Assembly (NCBI RefSeq): GCF_000400465.1
Contig: NW_008806280.1
Span: 62,001-126,000, forward strand
Direction: 5' to 3'
DNA: 64,000 bases
From: Wallemia ichthyophaga EXF-994
Taxonomy: Eukaryota; Basidiomycota; Wallemiomycetes; Wallemiales; Wallemiaceae
Below the pieces are notes generated by a model, which worked only from the letters and a program-made list of their open reading frames with translations, did not search any database and had not been told where the DNA came from. This document shows positions 54,749 to 64,000 of the stretch, in pieces (the first letter of the stretch is position 1; each line of letters opens with the position of its first letter). A program made the position numbers and the translations under genes.

Positions 54749-56119
54749 CTATAGAGATGACTGTGTTGAATTTTTTTGGTGTGTCAGATGGGCCACTACG
54801 ATGGCATTCTTGGCAGCAGATGACGGCAATTTCTCCCATCTACCCATGCGAGGTTCTTGAGCTGTAGCGGCAACGAGGACGAGCTGATCCTTCTCCTGCT
54901 CTTCCTGAACGAGCTGAATGGAGTTGACGAATCCTTTAGCGTCGATTTCTGCGAGTTTAGAGAAAGCCTTAAGATTCGCATCTATCCTCCATAGCCTAAT
55001 ATAGCCATCGCTGGACCCACTAGCAAAGAGATCCGAGTAGGGAAATGCAGCGAGCGCAGTGATTCCTCTGGGCTGCTTGATGACGCCCTCAGTCTCCGAG
55101 TGGTGGTGGTGCACGCCGTGTGCGAGATAGCTAGTGTAGATAGCTTTCTTCTTACCAATGTTCCACAAACTGATGAATCCTGAGTCACCACCAGTCAGGA
55201 AATGTTGCTCGTCGATCATGGCACACACGTCGAGACTGCCCTCCACGAAACCGGCTTGCTTGCCACGACGAATGGGCTCGCCGTCAACATCCATGCCCTG
55301 AGCATCGAAGTCAAGAGCACCGTCTATCATGTCGCGTATCTTAGATCTGCCACCACCTCTAAAGACTAATTGAGACTCGTCTACTACTTTCCAGTAACGC
55401 GCAGATTTGTCGCGACATCCAACACTCAGCGCCAGGTCAGACCTGAGTACGTCGACTGAGTAGATGGAGTCTTGGTGTCCGAAGAGTGTCTCTACGTAGG
55501 ATGGAGGGTCTGGTGGGCTAGGAGGGAAAGAGTAAATTTTGATGGATCTGTCTAAACTGGCAGCGAAGAGCGCAGTGGGGGTTGATTTTCTAAAGGATAA
55601 CGAGGTAATCGAGTCTTTGAAGCCAGGAATAGTGGTAATTAGGGAGAAAGGGGATGTTTGGGTGTTGTAAATGTCGATAGTGTTGATTGAGGTACCAACA
55701 GCGAGCCAATTGAAATCAGGGGAAGTTGCTAAGCATAAGGGGTGCCTAGTGGGTAATCTGTGCCTGTCCTTTGAGTTTAAGGGCTGCGTGTATAGATTAT
55801 TATCCTTTGCGCTGAATACTAGGATTGGTGTGGTAGAAGTAAATGAAATGATAGCGTGAGTGAGTGGTGATTTGTGCTTAATAGATCTAACTGTCTTAAT
55901 ATTTAAATTGGCTGATATAAATTTATTCATTTTGTTGCTCTTTTCGAGTAAATTGGATTCCAACGTCGTCTCGACATCCTCGCCGTCTAAACCACTCAAA
56001 TACTCCTTTGCGAGCTTAATTCTCTTATTCTGTACATCTCCCTCATCTTCGCTACTCGACGAGTACACTTCTTCTTCTCTCTCTCTCTCGCTTTCACTCC
56101 CACTCGATACGGAAGACAT
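54749..56119 (-). CDS. RRP9: U3 snoRNP WD40 protein RRP9 (U3-55K)
   Basis: Single exon, 456 residues from MSSVSSGSESE. An in-frame ATG farther up would run deep into the next gene. The acidic Ser/Glu start is followed by NKRIKLAKEYLSGLDGED, a typical Rrp9 region, and then WD repeats such as SLDRSIKIYSFPP, GHQDSIYSVDVLRSD and FASGSSDGYIRLWRID. Rrp9 binds the B/C motif of U3 snoRNA and is needed for 18S rRNA processing in the nucleolus. Its start codon overlaps that of the divergent helicase gene. Confidence 0.92.
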   Translation of the reverse strand: MSSVSSGSESEREREEEVYSSSSEDEGDVQNKRIKLAKEYLSGLDGEDVETTLESNLLEKSNKMNKFISANLNIKTVRSIKHKSPLTHAIISFTSTTPILVFSAKDNNLYTQPLNSKDRHRLPTRHPLCLATSPDFNWLAVGTSINTIDIYNTQTSPFSLITTIPGFKDSITSLSFRKSTPTALFAASLDRSIKIYSFPPSPPDPPSYVETLFGHQDSIYSVDVLRSDLALSVGCRDKSARYWKVVDESQLVFRGGGRSKIRDMIDGALDFDAQGMDVDGEPIRRGKQAGFVEGSLDVCAMIDEQHFLTGGDSGFISLWNIGKKKAIYTSYLAHGVHHHHSETEGVIKQPRGITALAAFPYSDLFASGSSDGYIRLWRIDANLKAFSKLAEIDAKGFVNSIQLVQEEQEKDQLVLVAATAQEPRMGRWEKLPSSAAKNAIVVAHLTHQKNSTQSSL

Positions 56120-58401
56120 GATGGATTGCGTCCTAGATGCGTATAAACGTGAAATATCAATCGAGTTGAATGAAATTAAAAATAATTTTATATTCAAAAT
56201 AAACGTTGATCTAGCCAGCTACTCGCTGTCGTACTCTTCTAAGCTGCTCATCTCGCTATCCACCACCCACAAACACGTTTTTAAGTACGCTTTTCCTCCT
56301 TGATCCTATACTCCCATCATTTAACATGAATTAATCAGAAATGGCGATCTCGCTGCTATCGTCGACACAAAGAACGCCGAGCTATTTCGAGGTGTTGTTT
56401 ACTCTTCCACAACTGACAATATTACCATCTCCATCGACAGAGATGAGCTCGATCTCCCTTCTCCAATCTACCTCGTAAAGCTTCAAGATGAATCCACCTA
56501 TAACAGGCTGCTACACACTATTTCCATCTACCAGAAAATCTTCACTTCAAACACCCAATCTCCCTTAATCAACACTATCTTTGGCCTGTCCAAGCCTACA
56601 TTTTGCCAGACTCCACCTGCGCTCTACCTCGACAAGTCACTCAACGATTCTCAAAAGCGCGCCGTCGATCGGTGCATCTCTGCCGATCATCTATCCCTTA
56701 TCCACGGCCCGCCAGGAACTGGAAAGTCGTACACGCTAATCGAAATTATTCGTCAGCTAATAACTCAAAATAAGCGCATTTTAGTTTGCGGTGCTTCCAA
56801 TTTGGCTGTAGACAACATCCTCGAGCGCCTCTCCGCACACAACATCCCCGTCACCAGACTCGGTCACCCCGCACGCATCCTGCACTCTCTCCAACCACAC
56901 ACCCTCGAGTATCAGACCTCCCACTCGCACCAGAATGATATCGTCAATGACGTCAAGAAGGAGCTCGAGGACTTGATGAAAGACTTAAAAGACGGCCGTA
57001 TTAAAGGCAAGCTCAAGCGGAAGAATGCGTGGAATGAAGTTAGGGAATTGAGGAAGGAGCATCGCAAGCGATCTGCTGGGGTGCTCAACAACCTCATCAC
57101 TCGCGCTCAAGTAGTACTGTGTACCCTGCACGGCGCAGGCGGACGTCAGCTGCACAACAAACATTTTGATGTGTGTATCATAGACGAGTCCACACAGGCA
57201 CTTGAACCTAGCTGTCTTATCCCTGTCCTCAAAGCCAATAAACTGATTCTAGTGAGTTTAAAACACTTTGCGGATGAGTTGAAATTTGACCTTGCTATTT
57301 AGGCAGGCGACCCCCTCCAGCTACCACCCACCGTACTCGCCCAGCCGGGCAAGAAGAAGAAGGAGGTACCCAAGATAATACCCAAAGATGGCGCGAAGAA
57401 GGCAGAGGAGGGTGCCAATGGGGGAAAAGATACACAAGAAGCAACTGCAGCACTCTCCAAAACATCAATCAGTAGCCATTCTCCACCCACCCAACCTACC
57501 CTTAAACCACTAGCCTCGCTCAACCAAACCCTCTTCGAACGGTTAGTCGGAATACACGGCAACAGGATCAAGACGCTACTCAGCGAGCAATACCGCATGA
57601 ACGATCTTATAATGCGCTACCCGTCCGAATCAATGTATGGGGGAGCGTTGACTGCACACTCGTCAGTATCGCACCATACGTTGCTCGATCTGCCCAGTGT
57701 ACAAGCGCACGAAGGAGCGCATGACGAAATAGAGCTCAATTCACCCCTCGTCCTTTTAGACACCGATGGTCTAGACTACATGGAGCGCGTCGACTCGGAG
57801 GAGATGAAGAAGGGCGAGGAGGAGGGCAGCAAGTACAACGAAAATGAGGTCGAAGTGGTGCGCGAAAAGGTTGGACAGCTCGTCAGTCAAGGTGTCCTCG
57901 ATACCCAGATCGCCATCATCACCCCTTATCAAGCTCAAGTGGGACATCTCAAAAACGCTCTGAGAGGTACATACCCCGGTTGCGAGATCGGCAGTGTCGA
58001 TGGCGTACAGGGACGCGAGGAGGAAGTAGTGATCATGTCGCTTGTGCGCTCGAATGATGCAGTGGGTGTCTAACGCTTTGTGCTTTTAGTTAGTTGATCA
58101 CCGCTCACTACTCTCTTTTTTCTTTTAGGGCGAAGTAGGCTTTTTGAAGGAGGAACGCAGGTTGAATGTGGCTATGACCAGAGCTAAAAGGCAGCTGGTG
58201 GGTGTTTTGATTTTTTTTTTCATTTGGCCGGGTGCTGATTTTGCATTGCAGATTGTCGTCGGGAATAGCGCAACTATCAGACGCGGGAGCACATACCTGA
58301 AGAAGTGAGTTTGTTGAGGTTTTGATTTGTGTTTAGCTTATCACACGCGCAGGTGGATGGACTTTTTGGAAGAGCACGCTGATATTCAGGTGCCTGAGTA
58401 A
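56118..58401 (+). CDS. HCS1: SF1B helicase of the HCS1/IGHMBP2 type
   Basis: About 650 residues in six or seven exons. The N-terminal exon starts M(M)DCVLDAYKREISIELNE. Its splice near 56287-56339 gives HVFKNGDLAAIVDTKNAELF, which fixes the reading frame and shows that the start must lie upstream. Helicase motifs: GPPGTGKS (I), IDESTQALEP (II), GDPLQLPP (III), LLSEQYRMND (IV), VDGVQGREEEVVIMSLVRS (V) and LNVAMTRAK (VI). A Lys/Pro insert follows motif III. Hcs1 is a 5'-3' DNA helicase linked to polymerase alpha. No upstream ATG is better, so its first codons overlap the RRP9 start. Confidence 0.88.
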
Positions 58402-58822
58402 TTTTTCTTTGTAGATGACGAGATAAGCAAATGAGTAGATAAATAGACTTTTTTGCGTGCTCCTATCTGATTGGCTGAGAGTGTGATGATTTGAAAGAAG
58501 ATGAATTGGATGCAATTGTTTACATGGGTGTTTTAAGCGTACCCGCGTGTGCTACTTTCCTCTTACGCCGCAACCGCAGATCTGGATAGGTGCACACCAC
58601 CGCGCACACAAATAAAGACGCGTAATTTCAGAGCTAAGGAGCCTTTAAATGCTTCAGCCCCACTTCAGCATCGTATTTACACCTCAAACGCCAACGAAAA
58701 AGAAATAAATTCCTCATCAAGCTGATTTTGACGCGCCTGGGATCTCTCACCCGAACGACGACGACGATCGATTAAGCGGGATATTAAAGGATTTCTAAAG
58801 CATACAGCACAGCGAAAACGTC
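58402..58822. promoter_or_regulatory. Upstream region of the polo kinase gene
   Basis: 420 bp between the helicase stop and the polo kinase ATG. An ACGCGT box lies at 58618-58623. No other gene or repeat is seen. The length, unusual here, fits a cell-cycle regulated promoter. Confidence 0.45.
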
Positions 58823-61131
58823 ATGAAAACTCCGCCACGCCCAAAATCGACAAAGCTCTCCGAGACGTGCGCACCACCGCCGGAGACGATTAGAGATAAG
58901 AAGAGGAATAAGAAATATTCGCGGCATGGGCTCTTAGGGGAGGTGAGAAATGACAGCGACGGGGATGAAAACGAATCTGACACTCGAGTAGGGCGGATTC
59001 GCACGAGTGTACGAAGTCGAGGATGACCACGGCGGGTTGCTTGCCATTAAGACAATATCTAAAACAGCGCTGCAGTCCAAGAAAAACAGGACTAAGGTGT
59101 GTCTTGAATTCTGATAATATTGTGACGCACACACTGACACACTCACAGCTCTATGCTGAAATCAAACTGCATAAAGCATTATCACACCCGAATATAGTCG
59201 GCTTTGAGGAATGCTTCGAGGATGAAGAAAACGTTTACATGCTGATGGAATTGTGCAAGGCAGGCAATATGATGGATCTTCTTCGCGCGAGAAAGAGATA
59301 CACAGCTCCAGAAACACGCTTCTTCCTCGTACAGCTTATAGGCGCGTGTCAGTACATGCACGAGCATTCAGTTATTCACCGTGACCTTAAACTGGGCAAC
59401 TTGTTTTTGGACGAGTCGATGAATGTCAAAGTGGGTGACTTTGGCTTGGCCGCTTTGATTGAGCGCGAGGGCGAGCGGAAGAAAACAATATGCGGTACTC
59501 CAAATTATATCGCTCCAGAAGTTCTATTTGATACATCGAATGGACACAGCTTTGAAGTCGACGTGTGGTCTATTGGCGTAATCATGTACACTCTTCTAGT
59601 AGGGAAACCACCGTTTCAGACCAAAGATGTCAAGGAAATTTACAAGTGGGTTTGAGACACTGCTGAGACATGCGCACTTAACACTCACCCTTCAGACGGA
59701 TAAAAGACAATTTGTACGAATTCCCAGTGGATGATCCAATCCCGACTGAAGCTGAGGATCTCATTTCGTGCATCCTGACACCAGATCCTAGTGGGTTTGA
59801 GTTACTTAATAACTTGATTTTTCAGCTAACAACAAACTCCAGACGACAGACCGACTCTTCACGAAATTTTAGACCATCCTTTCTTTAGTGGGATTACGCC
59901 GCCATCTATCCCGTCAACAGCGCGCATGTCTAAACCTGACTTCAGCAACGTGACAAACGCAATGTCTAAACATAACATGCGCAGGCTGCGTCAGCAAGTA
60001 GAGCTCGACATTTCACGCCCAATAGCGGCCAAGAATGGCGAAGAGAAGACGGAGAGTGTGTCTGTCGCAGAGCAGGAGAGGGAGTTCAACAAGGCAGTAC
60101 AACCATCATCGCCAATCTCCACACTGCTCAGCTCGGCCAGGCAGCCACTGATTGTTGCCAACAGTCTCCCATCGCAGCCGCTGCTTAGACAGGCGACAAC
60201 TGCAGCACTTGCTGAGAAAGAGAAGAAACAGAAAATGGAAATACACGCATCGAACAAGAAATACATGGAGAATTTGGAAAAGAAAGATGGCGAGGACGAG
60301 GAAATTGCTGATCAGAAGCTGAGAATAGTTAGTGAAATGGTCAACAACGATGAGAAAAATAAAGGAAAAGCGAGAGCATTGGATGAGAATAATCAACTTC
60401 CACCACCTAAAAGCAAAAGCAAGAGCAGTTGTTTTGTGGAAATGCACACTAATCTTCACAACGCATTCACTGCCAAACGTGAAGCAAAGCGTTTCGAGAT
60501 ACCATCACAATACCGCGACACAGATTCGGACAAAGCATCCAAAGTTTTCATAGTTAGTTGGTTAGATTACTGCAATAAATATGGAATGGGATATGCATTA
60601 ACTGATGGCACCGTTGGCGTGTATTTCAACGATTCAACATCCATGGTGCTATCACCTGCAAAGGAAACGGTTGACTATATAGCGTCTCGTGGTAAATCGA
60701 GCACAGCGGTAAGGAAAAATTTCAACATAGATAAGGAGATACCGAAGGATTTAGAAAGTAAGATGTTGTTGTTGAGACATTTCGAGGATTATATGCTCGA
60801 GAGGCTCTATGGAGCACGTTCATACACATACGTAGATGAAGAAAGGCGGAAGGGGATGACTTTTGTGCAGAGATACTATCGGATGAAAAATCTGATAGTG
60901 TTCAAGCTGTCAAATGATGTCGTGCAATTCAACTTTTATGATCACACCAAGATGATACTCAGTCAGGGAGGGTGTTTGGTTACATACATCGATAAGGATT
61001 ACGCGTTATCGAGATGGACACTGGATGAGATATTGGAAAAGCAAAGCAAGGATGAAAGGGAGAAGAAAAAGATGGAAGGGATATTAGTCAAGCTCAAGTA
61101 CTGTAAGGATGTATTTGCAACAGGGAGGTAG
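58823..61131 (+). CDS. CDC5: Polo-like kinase
   Basis: About 700 residues in five exons (introns near 58941-58990, 59098-59149, 59648-59696 and 59790-59842). The kinase has [13 protein letters not shown] (glycine loop, formed across intron 1), [26 protein letters not shown] and [13 protein letters not shown], with the activation-loop threonine present. A linker of about 170 residues follows. Two polo boxes come next: [20 protein letters not shown] to YMLERL, then [20 protein letters not shown] to [13 protein letters not shown]. Polo kinase controls mitotic entry, spindle function, exit and septation, and docks to primed phospho-sites through the polo boxes. Confidence 0.95.
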
Positions 61132-61195
61132 TGGCAAGTGTAAGAACATGACGATTAATAAAGTATGTGTACATGATGTGAGGTGTGTTTATAGC

Positions 61196-61631
61196 TTAAG
61201 CGATGTTACGGAGGACAAGAATGACGGAATCGCCGCTAATTTGGGTGTGGTTAGGAGGGTGTTTCAGTTAAAGACATAGCACTCACCGCAGGAACATTTT
61301 GCTAATGAATCTATCCTTATTGATTGGTTGCTTCCCTTTTCCTTTTGGAACTTCTGTCCACATTTCCTTTACATTTTCAAGCACCTAGGTGAAACGAATG
61401 AGAAGACAAGTAAAATGAGAGCAATTATAGTACCATATTTGAATGCCTATCGAAAGCTTTAACTCTTGCTAGCAATTTCCTGTTATTTCTCAAACTGACT
61501 AATATTTGAGTGTTATTCTTCACGCTCTGCTGGAGCACCGATAAAGGACCTTGGCTGAGTTCAAACTCCTCCAGTTGTCTAATTTGATCCTCATTCAACT
61601 CAGATTTTGGCGTATTTACGAATTCAGACAT
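61196..61631 (-). CDS. SMD2: Small nuclear ribonucleoprotein Sm D2
   Basis: Three exons with 49- and 51-nt introns give 111 residues. Sm motif 1 is [20 protein letters not shown] and [20 protein letters not shown], with the splice after NM. Sm motif 2 is [18 protein letters not shown]. The block [20 protein letters not shown] is specific to D2. It forms the Sm ring on U1, U2, U4 and U5 snRNAs. Its ATG is 21 bp from the divergent TFIIIA ATG. Confidence 0.95.
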
Positions 61632-61652
61632 GTAGCTTTACGTTGGCTTGTG

Positions 61653-62907
61653 ATGGTCAAGAGGAAACGAAGTGAGCCATTCGTATGCAATCATTGCGGA
61701 AAGTCTTTTGAAAAATTATCAAAGTATACAGAGCATACACGCAAGCACACCGGGGAGGTGCGTTTGGCTTGTCCAATTGATTTACCTACTAAACCACCCA
61801 TAGAGACCATTGAAGTGCTCAAAATGCAATGCTGTGTTTAGAAAAGATAGCCACTTAAAAGCACACGAGCGAACGCACGAATCAGAATCGAGTAAACCAT
61901 TCAGCTGCACTCACTGTGATAAACAATTCTGGACGAATCAACACCTAAAAAGGCATTTAAAAACACACGAATCAAGCTTCATTTGCAACTACTGCGATAA
62001 ATCATTCTCAAAACAATATCAACTTAGAAATCACGTCGCTGGTGAGCATAATCCAGTTGGTACTCTACCACACATATGTGCACACCCGGGCTGCACGAAA
62101 TCATTCCCTACAAACGCGAAGCTCAGAAGACATGCTCAAGTTCATCAGTCTGATAGATATAGCTGTGGACACGATCAATGTACTCACCTCTCTTTTAACA
62201 AATGGACCGAACTTCAGGCGCATATCAGACAAGAACATAAACCAACTTGTCCTTACGAGTCTTGTCACAAGGTTTTTAGTAATAGGACCAACCTCAACCA
62301 GCATTTGCTTCTCCATGACCAGAAAGAGGTGGAGAGGGAATTGGGTTTAGAGGAGCAGGCAAAAAACGTAAAAGGTGGTTTGGTTGCTAGAGATTTTCAT
62401 TGTCAGGTGCAGGGCTGTGACAAGAGCTTCAAATCTCACCGTGCTCTCACCGTCCACATCAACACCACTCATCTCAACATACGTCCCTTCGTTTGTCTCC
62501 AATGCGATAAGAGCTATGGCTACAAACATCTGCTACAGAGACACTTACAAACGCACAAAAAACAAAAGGATGTTAAGAAGCCAAAGAAGACCACTATCGA
62601 GAAGTTCACCGGTGTTGATTACATGAAAAGAAACATCGAATGCCCATATAAGGATATACTTGAGTTAGATACTCTCCCGGACTGCTCTTTTAGATATACT
62701 AGACGCTACGATCTACGTCGACACCTCGCCTCCAAGCATCACATTCACTTCACTAAAGAAGAGCTGGATTATTGGTTGGACGGAGGCATAGACGAGCAAG
62801 AAAGTGTCAGTGCGAATGAAGAAGAGCTGAACAAGGAGCATAAAAGCCAACATGAGAGCTTGACTGAGGATGAGGAGCTGGATCAATCAATAGAAGCGCA
62901 GGATTGA
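61653..62907 (+). CDS. PZF1: Transcription factor IIIA (C2H2 zinc-finger protein)
   Basis: Two exons (46-nt intron at about 61758-61803) give 402 residues. The splice gives HTGERPLKCSKC, a canonical inter-finger linker. About nine C2H2 fingers follow, beginning FVCNHCGKSF, with degenerate later ones such as CPYESCHKVF and a long linker before CQVQGCDKSF, as in fungal TFIIIA. The final finger is atypical (CPYKDILELDTLPDCSFRY). TFIIIA binds the internal promoter of 5S rRNA genes and recruits TFIIIC. The tail is acidic. The orthologue call is by layout; a general zinc-finger regulator is the alternative. Confidence 0.82.
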
Positions 62908-64000
62908 TGCAGCTAACATTTATATATTTATTTGTACTTAAATTGTAATGTTTGTAATATATGTATCATTTTGTAGCTATTGACTTTGTGAAAACTTCTC
63001 AGCGTCGAGCAGCGCTTTGTAAACATCCACTTATTTTTGACATGCTACAGGGATGATGATTTGTTTTGAAAATGCAAATTCATACTATAGAATCTAGAAG
63101 ATTCCAACACAATCTTCCTTGTCCCCATACCCCAACTATTTGTTTTTTTAGGAATGCACCAGTCGATCCAAACCCCCTTCCCTCGGGATTCAGAGTTGAG
63201 CTGACCCCCACTTTGATTTACAATACATCATTTTCGATAAGTATTCATTGAATAATAGTGACCTTGATCCTCCCCTATAGCCAGGTTTTAAAAGGCCTCA
63301 AATCGAAAAATGTACTATGTTTTACAATGCTGTTACTGGCATTATTTAAACAAGACGGTCTGTATCAGCTCAAAATCACAATAAGAATCGATTGGGCGCG
63401 TGTAATACTCCTTGTTAATACTATGGCGTACTATAGAGCGATTTCGAACCATGACTCTCGATCAGCATGCAGAGCATGATTAGGAGCGCCAGAGATCTAA
63501 ATCTGGCAAAGCATATTTGTACCAGCCATAGCTATCAATCAAGCATTTTTATTTGGAGATCATCAAAAGTTGTAAATCATCATCCGAGATGAGTTAAGTA
63601 TGGCACGCGAAAAATCAATTCGATGGATAGTGAGTGAACAAAGAATACAAAGGTATAGTTGGAGTGCTCGAGAGCTACTGAGAAGAAAGGTGTTGTAAGT
63701 TTATACAGAATGTCTGAACACGAATCTGCTGTGCTCATCTTCATGTTCACTTGGTCATTTGCAAGGCCAATTGCATTGAAATAATGACCCCGACTATCTG
63801 AAAGCTGCTTTTAATAGTGGACCTTCATCCCCTCGGCTATCTCGTTGAATCGTACTGAGACCATCATAGTCGCAGCTCTTACTACCTATTCTTGCATCAT
63901 TTTAAAATAAATTAACAACTACATGCGTATATGCATTTCTTTAAAAATAACAATAAGAGATCATGTTAAGAATTGTTCACAAAGTAGTAGAGTGTTCGCT
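62908..64000. other. Terminal region without a recognisable gene
   Basis: About 1.1 kb, AT-rich, with only frames under 75 codons and no clear splice chain. A 6-bp hairpin GCCAGA/TCTGGC with an 8-nt loop occurs at about 63489-63508. A 33-codon basic frame at about 63600-63700 (MAREKSIRWIV at its start) has no recognised domain. It could be promoter sequence for a gene beyond the window or decayed sequence. Confidence 0.5.

Noticed and set aside
63420-63510. tRNA-like sequence with a TTCGAA core and a nearby hairpin
   Set aside because: The T-stem bases do not pair and no acceptor or anticodon arm of proper geometry can be drawn on either strand.
1-64000. Intact transposons, phage, plasmid or CRISPR elements
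   Set aside because: No transposase, reverse transcriptase, terminal repeats or repeat-spacer arrays were seen; the content is ordinary nuclear fungal genes.

Overview
This is an intron-rich, gene-dense fungal nuclear segment. Introns are short (mostly 43-57 nt) with GT-AG ends and CTAAC/CTGAC-type branch sites. Genes sit on both strands with very little space between them. The gene set (polo kinase, TAP42, profilin, a G-gamma subunit with a CAAX end, TFIIIA, cyclin, ATG5, PEX2) and the compactness suggest a small-genome basidiomycete, perhaps Wallemia-like. The genus is an inference, not something I could verify. Gene symbols below are borrowed from yeast orthologues.

Layout. 0-4 kb: a large FUSC-type membrane transporter. 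4-5.7 kb: head-to-head ribosomal protein genes RPS22 and RPS17, with unusually long, structured introns and a probable intronic H/ACA snoRNA. 5.7-8.6 kb: a small bHLH factor, an F-box/WD40 protein and a Pho85-type cyclin. 9.9-12.6 kb: an intact profilin gene followed by at least four degraded or diverged profilin-like copies on the same strand. 12.6-13.5 kb: PEX2. 13.5-25 kb: a giant TOM1/HUWE1-type HECT ubiquitin ligase. 25-30 kb: RAD52, AVL9 and ATG5. 30-38 kb: an unrecognised coiled-coil protein, small genes and an IML2-like protein. 38-41 kb: folylpolyglutamate synthase and lumazine synthase, divergently arranged. 41-47 kb: TAP42, a GSKIP-domain protein, CSM3/SWI3, BET3, G-gamma, a GRF zinc-finger protein and CWF18. 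47-52 kb: mitochondrial IF2, an RMD1-type protein and JIP5. 52-58.4 kb: MCM7, RRP9 and an HCS1-type helicase. 58.8-63 kb: polo kinase, SmD2 and TFIIIA. The last 1.1 kb shows no gene I can support.

The genes are mostly housekeeping functions: ribosome production, replication and fork protection, repair, splicing, autophagy, secretion and vitamin/folate metabolism. There is no sign of a plasmid, phage, CRISPR array or intact transposon. The observations most worth checking are: (1) the profilin copy array, where exon layout and intron positions are preserved but every extra copy carries a disabling change; (2) complementary stems inside all three long ribosomal-protein introns, one of which also encloses an H/ACA-like RNA; (3) divergent gene pairs separated by only 21-85 bp, including RRP9/HCS1 whose start codons overlap; and (4) several in-frame, stop-free introns, one directly behind the catalytic cysteine of the HECT ligase.
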